From: Ruegeria lacuscaerulensis
GTDB taxonomy: Bacteria; Pseudomonadota; Alphaproteobacteria; Rhodobacterales; Rhodobacteraceae
DNA length: 64,000 nucleotides
Direction: 5' to 3'
Assembly (NCBI RefSeq): GCF_013033355.1
Contig: NZ_WQDY01000004.1
Span: forward strand, 248,001-312,000
Shown here piece by piece: positions 41,487-51,137 of the stretch. The position numbers and the translations under genes were made by a program. Within the stretch, counting starts at the first letter, position 1. Every line of letters starts with the position of its first letter. Under the pieces are notes generated by a model. That model ran no database searches. It was not told where the DNA came from and worked only from the letters and a program-made list of their open reading frames with translations.

Positions 41487-42221
41487 TTAGGCGGGCTTCA
41501 GCAAACCGTCCAACGCCTTGATCGGCCGACGTACAGGATCCTTTGTGACGCTGCCGCTTGGAGGCCGGATGTGTTTAGTTGCTTCGACCATCAAGACGCC
41601 TCCGGCCATGACCGTGGGAATCCGCTGACCCGTCTTTTCAATCAAACTGCCCGACTTGAGCCAAAATCGGCGGAATGACGGCGGCAGATACAATGCTGAA
41701 CAATGGCTTTCCGGTTCAAAATGATGCGCCCGAAGCTGGTTTTCTAACTGCGTCGCTGAATAAGGGCGTCCAAAGCCAAACGGCGTCCGGTCCGTTCGCG
41801 ACCACAACCCCGCGCGGTTGGGCACAATAAAGAACGCGCGCCCTCCGGGGCCCAGAACCCGCCAACATTCATTTAACAGCTCGCTCGGCCGTTGCGAGGT
41901 CTCAAGCCCGTGCATCACCACCAGCTTGTCCACATGCCCGGTCTCAATCGGCCACATCGTCTCTTCCGTCAGGACCGAGACATTGGGCATCCCTGCGGGC
42001 CACGGCATCACGCCTTGCGGTCCAGGCATCAGCCCGATCACCCGCCGGGCATCCGCCAGATAGGGACGCAGCAAGGGTACGGCAAAGCCAAACCCGGCGA
42101 CCGTCTGGCCCTTGGCTTCGGGCCATTGCGCGATCAACCGACCCCGGATCGCCGCCTGCGCCGCACGCCCCAATGTGCTGCGGTAGTAGAAATTCCTAAG
42201 ATCCTGCACATCAAGATGCAT
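41487..42221 (-). CDS. SAM-dependent methyltransferase (class I)
   Basis: A 244-residue class I methyltransferase-like protein. The core region around [11 protein letters not shown] is the motif-I position but lacks the full glycine pattern. A late motif region [19 protein letters not shown] is typical of type 11 methyltransferases. The start at 42221 gives the usual N-terminus ([12 protein letters not shown]); an upstream extension is open. It is divergent from gloB with a 62-base gap. Substrate is unknown. This pair is common in Rhodobacteraceae. Confidence 0.8.
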   Translation of the reverse strand: MHLDVQDLRNFYYRSTLGRAAQAAIRGRLIAQWPEAKGQTVAGFGFAVPLLRPYLADARRVIGLMPGPQGVMPWPAGMPNVSVLTEETMWPIETGHVDKLVVMHGLETSQRPSELLNECWRVLGPGGRAFFIVPNRAGLWSRTDRTPFGFGRPYSATQLENQLRAHHFEPESHCSALYLPPSFRRFWLKSGSLIEKTGQRIPTVMAGGVLMVEATKHIRPPSGSVTKDPVRRPIKALDGLLKPA

Positions 42222-42283
42222 TGCGGACACCCGGTCAATCGGCTTAGCTTCGGCGCAGTCTAGCAACGAAAGGGCAAAAGGCC

Positions 42284-43051
42284 ATGCCTCTTGAGATCGT
42301 CACCATCCCATGTCTCAGCGATAACTACGCTTTTCTGGCGCATGACGCCGCAAGCGGCAACACCGCATTGATCGACGCGCCAGAGGCTGCCCCCATTCTG
42401 GCCCAGCTGGACCAGCGCGGCTGGAAACTCAGCCACGTGTTACTGACACATCACCACTTTGACCATGTGGACGGGTTGCCCGGCATTCTGGAAAAGCATC
42501 CCGCCAAAGTCATAGGGGCCGCTGCGGACGCGCACCGCTTACCGCCATTGGATCAACAAGTCAGCGATGGCGATACGTTTGAGCTGGGCGGAGAGACGGT
42601 GCAAGTGCTGGATGTCTCGGGCCATACAGTTGGACACATCGCATTCTATATGCCGCAAAGCGCCGTTGTATTTACCGCCGACAGTTTGATGGCTTTGGGA
42701 TGTGGTCGCCTGTTTGAAGGAACCGCCCCGCAGATGTGGGACTCATTATCCAAGCTGGCCGCTTTGCCCGACGATACTCTGGTTTGTTCGGGTCACGAAT
42801 ATACGCAATCCAACGCCAAATTCGCTCTGACCGTCGACCCAGACAATGCCGCGCTGCGCGAACGCGCAACGGATATCGACCGCACCCGTGCCGCTGGCGA
42901 ACCTACGGTGCCGTCAAGTTTGGCGCTGGAAAAGGCCACAAATCCGTTTCTGCGCGCCGCTGATCCGGCGATTCAAGCGCATTTAGGGATGTCGGGCGCT
43001 GAACCCGCTGCGGTATTTGCAGAAATTCGGGCTAGAAAAGACAGGTTTTGA
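42284..43051 (+). CDS. gloB: Hydroxyacylglutathione hydrolase (glyoxalase II)
   Basis: Hydrolyses S-lactoylglutathione to D-lactate and glutathione in methylglyoxal detoxification. The 255-residue metallo-beta-lactamase-fold protein has the metal motif [10 protein letters not shown], followed by a late [10 protein letters not shown] and [10 protein letters not shown] segment. A glyoxalase I-like gene lies far away at 63149-63583. The length is standard. Confidence 0.95.
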   Translation: MPLEIVTIPCLSDNYAFLAHDAASGNTALIDAPEAAPILAQLDQRGWKLSHVLLTHHHFDHVDGLPGILEKHPAKVIGAAADAHRLPPLDQQVSDGDTFELGGETVQVLDVSGHTVGHIAFYMPQSAVVFTADSLMALGCGRLFEGTAPQMWDSLSKLAALPDDTLVCSGHEYTQSNAKFALTVDPDNAALRERATDIDRTRAAGEPTVPSSLALEKATNPFLRAADPAIQAHLGMSGAEPAAVFAEIRARKDRF

Positions 43052-43226
43052 TGCCTATTTCACCCGCTTCACGGCCACGGTCACAATAAATGTGACTGTC
43101 AAGTGAAAGAAAACCCTTGAAGCCGGGCCATGATCAACCAAACTCTAATAGTATGAGGACACGGTTGGGATGGGGATCCGGCCTAAAGCCCGCGCCCCTT
43201 CCGACCCAAGACAGAGGAGCACCCGC

Positions 43227-45551
43227 GTGCCTTCATTCTCGAGCACATTAGAACAAGCCATTCACGCGGCCCTTGCGGCTGCGAACGAACGGCGACACGA
43301 ATTCGCCACGCTAGAGCATCTGCTGCTGGCGCTGCTGGAAGAACCGGACGCGATCCGAGTTATGAAAGCCTGCAGCGTCGATCTGGATGAGCTGCGCAGC
43401 ACTCTGGTCGAATTCATCGACGAAGACCTGTCTAATCTGGTTACGGATATCGACGGGTCCGAGGCTGTGCCAACGGCCGCTTTCCAACGCGTGATCCAGC
43501 GCGCCGCCATCCACGTTCAAAGCTCGGGCCGGACCGAGGTCACGGGCGCAAACGTGCTGGTTGCGATCTTTGCTGAACGCGAAAGCAACGCGGCCTATTT
43601 CCTGCAAGAACAGGACATGACACGGTATGACGCGGTGAATTTCATCGCACATGGCGTCGCCAAAGACCCAGCTTACGGCGAAAGCCGATCGGTCTCGGGC
43701 GCGGATCAGGTCGAGGACGAAACGCAACCCTCTGCTGGCGAAGGTGAGCAGAAGGAAAGCGCACTTGGCAAATACTGCGTTGATCTGAACACCAAATCCC
43801 GTGCAGGGGATGTAGATCCGCTGATTGGTCGCGCGGATGAGGTTGAACGTTGCATTCAAGTGCTTTGCCGTCGCCGCAAGAATAACCCGCTGTTGGTGGG
43901 TGATCCGGGCGTGGGGAAAACCGCTATCGCCGAAGGTTTGGCCCATAAAATCGTCGTGGGCGAAGCGCCCGATGTGCTGTCCGAAACCACGATTTATTCG
44001 CTGGATATGGGCGCTTTGCTGGCGGGCACGCGTTATCGCGGTGATTTCGAGGAGCGACTGAAAGCAGTCGTAACCGAATTGGAAGAGCATCCCGATGCCG
44101 TGCTGTTCATCGACGAGATTCACACGGTCATCGGCGCAGGAGCCACTTCGGGCGGCGCAATGGATGCGTCGAACCTTCTGAAACCTGCCCTACAGGGCGG
44201 TAAACTGCGCACGATGGGTTCGACCACCTACAAAGAGTTCCGGCAGCATTTCGAAAAGGACCGCGCGCTTAGCCGCCGGTTCCAGAAGATCGACGTGAAT
44301 GAGCCTTCGGTCGAGGACAGCGTGAAAATCCTGCGCGGCCTTAAACCGTATTTTGAAGAGCATCACGCGATCAAATACACTGCGGACGCGATCAAAACGG
44401 CGGTGGAACTGTCGGCGCGCTACATCAATGACCGCAAACTGCCTGACAAGGCTATCGACGTGATTGACGAGGCCGGTGCAGCTCAGCATTTGGTCGCGGA
44501 AAGCAAGCGTCGCAAAACCATCGGCGTGAAAGAGATTGAGGCCGTGGTCGCCAAGATCGCGCGCATCCCGCCCAAGAACGTCACCAAGGACGATGCCGAG
44601 GTTCTGAAAGACCTTGAGACCTCGCTGAAACGGGTGGTGTTCGGTCAGGACGATGCCATTGTCGCGCTGTCCAGCGCGATCAAACTGGCGCGCGCGGGCC
44701 TTCGTGAACCTGAAAAGCCCATCGGTAATTACTTGTTCGCAGGTCCGACCGGTGTGGGTAAAACCGAAGTGGCGAAACAGCTGGCAGATACGCTGGGTGT
44801 AGAACTGCTGCGTTTCGACATGTCTGAATACATGGAGAAACACGCCGTTTCTCGTCTGATCGGTGCGCCTCCGGGCTATGTCGGGTTCGATCAGGGCGGT
44901 CTTCTGACTGACGGGGTTGACCAGCATCCGCATTGCGTGCTGCTGCTGGATGAGATCGAGAAAGCGCATCCGGACGTCTTTAACATCCTGTTGCAGGTTA
45001 TGGATCATGGTGAGCTGACGGACCACAACGGCCGCACGGTGAATTTCCGCAACGTTGTGCTGATCATGACCTCGAACGCTGGCGCTCAGGAGCAAGCCAA
45101 GGCCGCGATCGGCTTTGGACGCGACCGTCGCGAAGGCGAAGATACCGCTGCGATTGAACGGACCTTCACACCGGAATTCCGCAACCGTCTGGACGCGGTG
45201 ATTTCGTTCGCGCCGCTGCCGAAAGAGGTCATCCTTCAAGTTGTCGAGAAATTCGTGCTGCAGCTTGAGGCACAGTTGATGGACCGCAATGTGACCTTTG
45301 ACCTGACACCCAAGGCCGCCGAATGGTTGGCGGACAAAGGGTATGACGACAAGATGGGTGCGCGCCCGCTGGGCCGCGTCATTCAGGAACACATCAAGAA
45401 GCCTTTGGCCGAGGAGCTGCTATTTGGCAAGCTGGCCAAGGGCGGCGTGGTCCGCGTTTCGGTCAAGAAAGGCGATCTGAACCTGGAAATTCTGGGCCCC
45501 GATCAGCCCCGCATACCGGGCGACAAACCACCCTTGCTCACAGCTGACTGA
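43227..45551 (+). CDS. clpA: ATP-dependent Clp protease ATP-binding subunit ClpA
   Basis: Hexameric AAA+ unfoldase that feeds proteins to ClpP. The 774-residue protein has an N-domain (residues 1-140), an acidic linker, AAA1 with P-loop GDPGVGKTA (about residue 230) and AAA2 with GPTGVGKTE (about residue 510). A ClpP-docking IGF tripeptide lies in AAIGFGRD. The start is GTG at 43227 with an AGAGGAG ribosome binding site; the frame opens earlier in unrelated sequence. No clpS is adjacent, so the N-end adaptor lies elsewhere. A bidirectional terminator follows. Confidence 0.95.
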   Translation: MPSFSSTLEQAIHAALAAANERRHEFATLEHLLLALLEEPDAIRVMKACSVDLDELRSTLVEFIDEDLSNLVTDIDGSEAVPTAAFQRVIQRAAIHVQSSGRTEVTGANVLVAIFAERESNAAYFLQEQDMTRYDAVNFIAHGVAKDPAYGESRSVSGADQVEDETQPSAGEGEQKESALGKYCVDLNTKSRAGDVDPLIGRADEVERCIQVLCRRRKNNPLLVGDPGVGKTAIAEGLAHKIVVGEAPDVLSETTIYSLDMGALLAGTRYRGDFEERLKAVVTELEEHPDAVLFIDEIHTVIGAGATSGGAMDASNLLKPALQGGKLRTMGSTTYKEFRQHFEKDRALSRRFQKIDVNEPSVEDSVKILRGLKPYFEEHHAIKYTADAIKTAVELSARYINDRKLPDKAIDVIDEAGAAQHLVAESKRRKTIGVKEIEAVVAKIARIPPKNVTKDDAEVLKDLETSLKRVVFGQDDAIVALSSAIKLARAGLREPEKPIGNYLFAGPTGVGKTEVAKQLADTLGVELLRFDMSEYMEKHAVSRLIGAPPGYVGFDQGGLLTDGVDQHPHCVLLLDEIEKAHPDVFNILLQVMDHGELTDHNGRTVNFRNVVLIMTSNAGAQEQAKAAIGFGRDRREGEDTAAIERTFTPEFRNRLDAVISFAPLPKEVILQVVEKFVLQLEAQLMDRNVTFDLTPKAAEWLADKGYDDKMGARPLGRVIQEHIKKPLAEELLFGKLAKGGVVRVSVKKGDLNLEILGPDQPRIPGDKPPLLTAD

Positions 45552-45564
45552 TCGATGAGAAAAG

Positions 45565-45592
45565 AAAAACCCGCCGAATACGGCGGGTTTTT
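45565..45592. terminator. Bidirectional terminator between clpA and the kinase-fold gene
   Basis: AAAAACCCGCCG and CGGCGGGTTTTT arms (45565-45576 and 45581-45592) with a four-base loop. It is symmetric and serves both converging genes. Confidence 0.93.
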
Positions 45593-45602
45593 CATTGCAC
45601 CG

Positions 45603-46238
45603 TTATCTCGTTTGATCCCAGAGCGGAGCGAAATACGGCTTCGACCTCTTCCTGCGAGCCAAGCGATACGCTGACAAAAACGAACGGGCAAAACGTAAGC
45701 CTTCGCCGCCTTGAGAAAGGGCCGACAAAAGCGCGATGCCAATATCTCGGGCTTTTCTAATCGATCCGGCCTGGCTTGGATCGAAATATTCGAAGTCAAT
45801 AAAGCGTATTCTGCGCCCGTCCCAGCACATGTCCCGAAATGCGGGGCGCCCATGCGCCAGATCCGCTGCATGCAAACGCGCGAGTGCTTGCCCGGCCGCA
45901 ATGCAGGCTGCCAATTTCTCCACTTTGGCTACAAGCGGGTCGCCGCATAAGGCGCTCAAACTATGCCCTGCGTCTTCGACTACAAAATAGCTGTCACTTT
46001 CCAGAAGAACCGCCGGAACTGGAACTCCGCAACTGCGCAGGAAGCGATGCGATCGCCGGTCCCTATCAAAAGCTTGCCCGGGCAACCCCTTCACAACCCA
46101 AAGGTGTGGATCCGAACGCTCGATCCGTTTGAGCCAAACCGCGGCCCCGCAGCGCATTTCGCACCTTGTAACACGACGGTAAGGAGCACTTAGTGCGCTA
46201 TCAACAATATAGCGAAGTTCCGAAACGCCTGCTTTCAC
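45603..46238 (-). CDS. Kinase-fold protein (WaaP/BUD32-like), function uncertain
   Basis: A 211-residue protein with features of small atypical kinases. An N-terminal part has WVVKGLPG, where the nucleotide-binding Lys might be. The middle has LARLHAADLAHGRPAFRDMCW in place of the catalytic loop, followed by IRFIDFEYFD in place of DFG. The HGRPAxRD and DFE patterns resemble lipopolysaccharide core kinases and tRNA-associated BUD32-like proteins. The canonical HxD is missing. There is no signal peptide. It converges on clpA. Confidence 0.6.
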   Translation of the reverse strand: MKAGVSELRYIVDSALSAPYRRVTRCEMRCGAAVWLKRIERSDPHLWVVKGLPGQAFDRDRRSHRFLRSCGVPVPAVLLESDSYFVVEDAGHSLSALCGDPLVAKVEKLAACIAAGQALARLHAADLAHGRPAFRDMCWDGRRIRFIDFEYFDPSQAGSIRKARDIGIALLSALSQGGEGLRFARSFLSAYRLARRKRSKPYFAPLWDQTR

Positions 46239-46353
46239 GATCCCTACCCGTTCAACCTAGGGTACATAATATAGGGATGCGCGTGGCCTTTTCCATGCGA
46301 CTACGCCGCTATTTTAGTGTAGGTGCAGACCGTCTCAAATCAGAGATACACAA

Positions 46354-48033
46354 TCAGCGTTCGGTCAGTTTCAGCTCGATCCGGCGGTTCTGGGCGCGGG
46401 CTTCTGGCGTGTCCGCCGGGTTTACAGGCTGAAACTCACCAAACCCGTTGGCCGCCAGGCGGTTCGGTGGGATACCCAGCGCTTCGACCATGTACAGCAC
46501 GACCGACAACGCGCGGCCCTGGCTAAGTTCCCAGTTATCGCGATAACGACCTGATCCTGCCAACGGGACGTTGTCGGTATGACCATCGACCCGGATAACC
46601 CAGTTCAGCCCTTCTGGGATCTCGGCTGCCACGGTCCGCAGGATGTTGGCAACCTTTGCGACCTCAAGCTGGCCTGCGGGGGACAGGACGGCCGAGCCGG
46701 TATCAAACAAAACCTCGGACGAAAACACAAAGCGGTCGCCTTCGATCCGAACACCCTCCTGATCCCCCAAAACATCCCGGAGTCGGCCGAAGAATTCCGA
46801 GCGATAGCGCTGCAAATCCTCAGCCTGAGCAGCCAGTTCTTCGTTCTGACCCGACAGCTTTTCGGCTTCGGCTTCCAACCGGACGCGCTCAGCCTCTTCC
46901 AGAAGGCGGCGGCGCCGCTCTTCCGAGGCCGCACGGGCAAGTGCAGCGTTCAGATCCTGCCCCAACGTCTGAATGCGGATGTCGGAGGCAGCGTTTCGCT
47001 CTTCGTAGTCGTCCAGCAAGGCTTGCAAACCGCCCAGCTGATTACGGAGGGCGGCCATCTGCTGATTCAGCAGCGCGGTTTGGCGCTGCGCTTTTGCGGA
47101 AACCGCCTGTTCTGCCGAGATCGCTTCGCGCGCGACGGCCAGCAGCGCAGCTCTTTCCTCTGCTAGCGTGCGCTGCTCCTGCGCCTCGGTCTGGGCCTGC
47201 GTGCGCGCAGCCAAGGCAGCTTCAAGCTGGGCTTGCAACTCCTCAGTATTCAACTCGCCGAACTGACGCTCCAACTCTGCTTTGGCAACTTGCGCCGCCG
47301 CAAGAAGGGTAAGCGTATCCTCGGCCTCTTTCCTTTGCGCCTCTAGCGCAAGCGTCATGGCCGTCAGTTCCGCATCCGCATCCTGAAGCCGGTTTCGCAG
47401 GTTTTCTGCCGCTGCTGCCTCGGCCAATCGGGCGATTTCTTCTGCGCTTAGCTGCTCTTCGAGCTCGGAAATCAATGCCTCTTGGGCCGTGCCGCTTTGT
47501 TCGAGATCAGCAACAAGTGCCTCAAGCGCCTCACGGCGCGCGGCCGCCAGACGCGCGGCCTCGGCCTGTGCGTCAATTTCCGAACGGCTTTGGGCAAGGG
47601 CAAGGTTCAACGCTTCTTGTTCGGTCAACAGGCTCTCACGTTCCGACTCCAGCGACGCGATGGCCCAGCGCGCGCGTTCCTGATCTGCAAGAAGCGCAGC
47701 GACCTGATCTTCAAAATTAGTGAGACGCAACTGAGCATCAACAAGTTCGCCTTCGACTTGGGACAAGGTCGAATTCAAAGCTCCCAACCGCGCCTCAAGC
47801 CGACTGTTCTCACGCTCTTCCAAACCCAGCGCGTTGGCCAACGCGGCAACCTCGCCAGACAAGGCAGACAGCTCATCTTCCTGACCCGAGATCGTTTCAC
47901 GCAGAACGAATTGCACGACCATGAAAATGGTCAGGACAAAGGTCAGCACCATCAACAGCCCAGTGATCGCATCCACGAAGCCTGGCCAGACAGAGCCCTG
48001 AAACCGTTGACCTGTGCGGCGAGACAGGGCCAT
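46354..48033 (-). CDS. MotB/OmpA-domain motor-like protein with long periplasmic coiled coil
   Basis: A 559-residue protein with three parts. Residues 18-45 form one membrane helix (GFVDAITGLLMVLTFVL) with the Asp that carries protons in MotB and ZorB. Residues 50-420 are an almost unbroken coiled coil rich in Ala, Glu, Leu and Gln. Residues 430-555 form an OmpA-like peptidoglycan-binding domain (VDGHTDN, NWELSQGRA and NRRIELKL, with the conserved Asp and Arg). It starts three bases after the MotA-like gene and clearly forms a pair with it. Relatives are MotB, ZorB and TolR/Pal-type proteins; the exact role is unknown. Confidence 0.78.
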   Translation of the reverse strand: MALSRRTGQRFQGSVWPGFVDAITGLLMVLTFVLTIFMVVQFVLRETISGQEDELSALSGEVAALANALGLEERENSRLEARLGALNSTLSQVEGELVDAQLRLTNFEDQVAALLADQERARWAIASLESERESLLTEQEALNLALAQSRSEIDAQAEAARLAAARREALEALVADLEQSGTAQEALISELEEQLSAEEIARLAEAAAAENLRNRLQDADAELTAMTLALEAQRKEAEDTLTLLAAAQVAKAELERQFGELNTEELQAQLEAALAARTQAQTEAQEQRTLAEERAALLAVAREAISAEQAVSAKAQRQTALLNQQMAALRNQLGGLQALLDDYEERNAASDIRIQTLGQDLNAALARAASEERRRRLLEEAERVRLEAEAEKLSGQNEELAAQAEDLQRYRSEFFGRLRDVLGDQEGVRIEGDRFVFSSEVLFDTGSAVLSPAGQLEVAKVANILRTVAAEIPEGLNWVIRVDGHTDNVPLAGSGRYRDNWELSQGRALSVVLYMVEALGIPPNRLAANGFGEFQPVNPADTPEARAQNRRIELKLTER

Positions 48034-48036
48034 GGG

Positions 48037-49215
48037 TTATTCTCCGTCCGGAGTGGTGCGAACGGCGCCCCGTGGCAAGGTCAAAGCCTTGACCAACAGT
48101 TCAATATCTTTGCGCAGTTCGCTCATGCTTTCCTGGCGACCTGCCGAGATTTCTTCGAGAATACGAAGTAACTGAACATCCATGGACCGCAGGCGCATAC
48201 GGCTTTCGGCGTCGATCCCGTCGCCAGTGCCTTGCTCGCGCATGTGGTCCAACAAGGCATCCTGTCCCAGAGCAACGCGTTCCAGCGCGGCTGTGACCCC
48301 TTCGGCCTCGGACTGGCGCATGTTCATTTCACCTATCGAACTGACCAGCTGATTCAGGTTGGCGGACACCGATGCGCGGTCGGCCTCTTGCGCTTCGAAA
48401 AGATCCTGCAACGCATTCATCTGTTCCGACATTGCATCCAGAACAGGGGTAAGAACCGCCAGTTCAGCCCCACCTTCATCACCAGAAGCGAACCCGACTC
48501 GGGTGATTGACGACAGCCACTCTTCCAACTCGCGGTAGAACCGGCTTTGCCCGTGACCTGCAAACAGTTCAAGCAGGCCGACGATCAACGATCCGGCCAA
48601 ACCCAAAAGCGATGACCCAAAGGCCACGCCCATACCCTGCAGCTGCGCCTCGAGCCCGACCATAAGGCGGTTGAAGACAGCCAACCCTTCTTCCCCTTCT
48701 TGGGGGTTTAGGCTGCGGATCGTGTCAACGATGGCCGGAACAGTTGTCGCCAGACCAAAGAAAGTGCCAAGCAGACCCAGGTAAATCAGAACATTGGTGA
48801 TGTAACGCGTGATCTCGCGTTCTTCTTCAACCCGTTCTGCTACCGAATCCAGAATGGACCGGGTCGAGCTAGAGCTGATCTGAGACCGCGCTCCACGTTC
48901 CCGCAGCAGCGACGCCAGAGGGGCCAAGAGCTGCGGGGTCCGAGCGTCTTCGCGTACAACGCCACCGACGAAGGCTTCGATCCAACGAACCGAGCCGATC
49001 AGCTGTGTCACCTGATAAAAACAGGCCAATACGCCGATGCCAAATACCAGCAGGATGAACCCGTTCAGGTAAGGGTTGGCGTAGAAAACAGGCAGAACAT
49101 AGGGCAGAGCCATAAAAACTCCGCCACCCGCCAGTGCAATCGCAACCAACATCGTTACGATCTGACGAATGGGTTGCGAGAAATGCGGTCTCGCGCTTTG
49201 ATGTGCCTGCGCCAT
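48037..49215 (-). CDS. MotA/TolQ/ExbB-like proton channel protein
   Basis: A 392-residue membrane protein. Two helices lie in residues 18-70; a third and fourth, in residues 140-215, form the MotA/TolQ-like pore (YLGLLGTFFGLATTVPAIVDTI and GMGVAFGSSLLGLAGSLIVGLLELFAG). The last 150 residues are helical and acidic. It pairs with the MotB-like protein, so together they should make an ion-driven stator. It could energise an unknown envelope process, be a defence motor like ZorA, or act in cell division. No flagellar or Zorya effector gene is adjacent. Confidence 0.8.
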   Translation of the reverse strand: MAQAHQSARPHFSQPIRQIVTMLVAIALAGGGVFMALPYVLPVFYANPYLNGFILLVFGIGVLACFYQVTQLIGSVRWIEAFVGGVVREDARTPQLLAPLASLLRERGARSQISSSSTRSILDSVAERVEEEREITRYITNVLIYLGLLGTFFGLATTVPAIVDTIRSLNPQEGEEGLAVFNRLMVGLEAQLQGMGVAFGSSLLGLAGSLIVGLLELFAGHGQSRFYRELEEWLSSITRVGFASGDEGGAELAVLTPVLDAMSEQMNALQDLFEAQEADRASVSANLNQLVSSIGEMNMRQSEAEGVTAALERVALGQDALLDHMREQGTGDGIDAESRMRLRSMDVQLLRILEEISAGRQESMSELRKDIELLVKALTLPRGAVRTTPDGE

Positions 49216-49285
49216 GCGCGTGGTTCCCGGTCTTTAGCTGCTCTGAGGATAAATCTAGCGAAAATCCGCCGGTTACGCCAAGGGT

Positions 49286-49816
49286 TTATGCGGTAATGTC
49301 ACGCACGCGTTGCGCCAACCACTCAAGATCGGAATCGCGCAGGCCAATCTCGGCCAGATGTTCGGCAGTGTTATAGAGGTATTCAGTGTTTGGCCCCCGA
49401 CCACCAACGGCGTGTGCGATGATCTGGGCCTGCTCTTCCAAAGGCATTCCCCCGCAATACTGCACATGGTCTTTTTCGATCACGTAAGTGACCGCATTGA
49501 CCGTGTTACCGGTTTCCAAATGCACATCCAGCATCTTTTCGACATAGGCGGAAGATATCAACTCGCGCTCTCGCAGCTCCTGTAAGGTGCGATCTTCGTG
49601 GCCCGGCTGGACCGCAAGAGCCAACCCTTTGCACTGTGCGTCGTCTTGTTCATCCAGCGCCAGAACAAGGCCCGGCTCATCCTCTGTACCGCGATGGTGA
49701 ATCGAACTCATGCAAAATGAGCGTGCGTAGCCGATCAAAGTCGCGCGTTCACTGCGGGCCACAGGAAAGCCGGGATTCCACAACAGCGACCCATATCCGA
49801 AAACCCACATCGTCAT
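49286..49816 (-). CDS. Gamma-glutamylcyclotransferase, ChaC type
   Basis: A 176-residue protein of the ChaC/GGCT family that degrades glutathione or gamma-glutamyl peptides to 5-oxoproline. The YGSLLWNPGF loop at the N-terminus is the substrate-binding signature. The family's acidic residues lie in the ERELISSAYVEK segment. I chose the ATG at 49816 to match the family start; an open frame runs upstream to 49915. It is divergent from the DUF2125 gene. Confidence 0.88.
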   Translation of the reverse strand: MTMWVFGYGSLLWNPGFPVARSERATLIGYARSFCMSSIHHRGTEDEPGLVLALDEQDDAQCKGLALAVQPGHEDRTLQELRERELISSAYVEKMLDVHLETGNTVNAVTYVIEKDHVQYCGGMPLEEQAQIIAHAVGGRGPNTEYLYNTAEHLAEIGLRDSDLEWLAQRVRDITA

Positions 49817-49883
49817 AACTCTGGTCCTTGCCCGTTTGCGCCTATAAACATCAAATTTGAGGTGGGAAAAAGGGCCAACTGCC

Positions 49884-50885
49884 ATGCGCGGGCTGATACG
49901 AGTCATCATTGTCATAACTGTGATCTGGAGCGCTTACTGGTTCGTCGCGGGCATCGGCTTGCGAAACGCGATCACGACCTGGTTCGACACGCAGCAAGAA
50001 CAGGGCTGGCAAGCCGAGTTCGCTGAGGTCACAACAGCCGGATACCCGTTGAACCACGTAACACGCCTGAGCAGTCCCGCGCTTGCCGACCCGGTCAACG
50101 GCACCGCCTGGAGCGCCGATTGGATTCAGTTCCAAAGCCCCGCAATCTGGCCCGGCAGACAGGTTTTGCGTTTTGCCGACACGCCGCAACGGCTGTCCTA
50201 TTTTGATCAGACATCGACCATTCAAGCCGCTGATATGCAAGCTGAGCTACAGCTTCAGCCCGGTGTTGCGCTGGTCCTGGAAAAGATGGCCCTGACAGCC
50301 GGAGCATGGTCAGTCGCCGACAATTCCGAGGCTCTGGCCGGAGGCGAAACCCTGGCGCTTGTAATGGAGCAGACTGAGACGCCCGAAACATACATGATCA
50401 GCGCTCGCATTGATGCCTTCATGCCCGGGGATGAGTTGCGCGCGCTAATGCGATCAGCCACCACACTGCCGCAGACCTTCGAAACGCTCGAGTTGGACAT
50501 GCGTGCAACATTCGACAAACCCTGGGACCGGTCCGCGCTGGAACTGAGCAGGCCGCAACCCGTGAACATTGAACTCCGTCTGGCCGAGATGAAATGGGGC
50601 GCGCTGCGCTTGTTCGCTGTCGGAGAGTTGGACGTTGACCCCCAAGGCATCCCCACCGGCGAAATCGCGGTCAAGGCAGAAAACTGGCGCGATATGATTG
50701 CCATGGCCAATGCAGCAGGCGCCCTGCCCGATCAGGCGGTTGATCCGGTAACCCGTGCCTTAAACTTCATGGCGGGCCTAGGCGGCAACCCCGACGCACT
50801 GGACTTGCAGCTTAATTTCCGCGACGGCTTTGTCGCGCTCGGCCCCTTGCCAATCGGGCCTGCACCGCGTCTGATCCTACGCTAA
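49884..50885 (+). CDS. DUF2125 family protein
   Basis: A 333-residue protein with an N-terminal signal anchor or signal peptide (RVIIVITVIWSAYWFVAG). Most of the rest is predicted beta strand, as in the DUF2125 family of alphaproteobacteria. It is probably periplasmic or membrane-anchored, of unknown function. The ATG at 49884 is the best start; the frame is open slightly upstream. A neighbour at the 3' end is a damaged FkbM gene. Confidence 0.8.
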   Translation: MRGLIRVIIVITVIWSAYWFVAGIGLRNAITTWFDTQQEQGWQAEFAEVTTAGYPLNHVTRLSSPALADPVNGTAWSADWIQFQSPAIWPGRQVLRFADTPQRLSYFDQTSTIQAADMQAELQLQPGVALVLEKMALTAGAWSVADNSEALAGGETLALVMEQTETPETYMISARIDAFMPGDELRALMRSATTLPQTFETLELDMRATFDKPWDRSALELSRPQPVNIELRLAEMKWGALRLFAVGELDVDPQGIPTGEIAVKAENWRDMIAMANAAGALPDQAVDPVTRALNFMAGLGGNPDALDLQLNFRDGFVALGPLPIGPAPRLILR

Positions 50886-50990
50886 CAACTTCTGCTTTAA
50901 ATCTGTCCAAGGGGCATCGAATATGGGTCTGAAAACCGCGTTGTCCAACAAACTGTCCCGCTGGGCGCTGAAAAGGTTCGACACGCCATC

Positions 50991-51092
50991 TTGCGCGATC
51001 TCTGGAAAGACGATGTCTTTTTTTTTCGCCAGATGCAGGATCACTGCCTGATCTACTACCCACATGACGTCATAGGAGGACAGATCACCTAA
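50991..51092 (+). pseudogene. 5' part of the FkbM methyltransferase gene, cut by an in-frame TAA
   Basis: The frame of the FkbM gene runs upstream without shift, reading WKDDVFFFRQMQDHCLIYY and then a PHDVIGGQIT segment, which fits the usual N-terminal part of such proteins. It is then interrupted by TAA at 51090-51092, directly followed by GGEYGRGVLSALSNYL in the same frame. A TTG at 50991 is a possible original start but is uncertain. Either this gene is a pseudogene or the base is a sequencing error. Confidence 0.55.
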
Positions 51093-51137
51093 GGCGGTGA
51101 ATACGGCCGTGGGGTTCTAAGTGCGCTTTCAAACTAC

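Noticed and set aside
44190..45392. Minus-strand open frame of 400 codons opposite clpA
   Set aside because: Shadow frame; no recognisable domain.
46354..49215. Zorya phage-defence system (ZorAB)
   Set aside because: The channel and OmpA-type parts fit, but the long coiled coil is in the MotB-type partner and no ZorC, ZorD or ZorE gene is adjacent. Kept only as a motor-like pair.
50877..51065. Minus-strand frame of 62 codons opposite the FkbM 5' part
   Set aside because: The plus strand encodes family-like FkbM sequence here, so this frame is its shadow.
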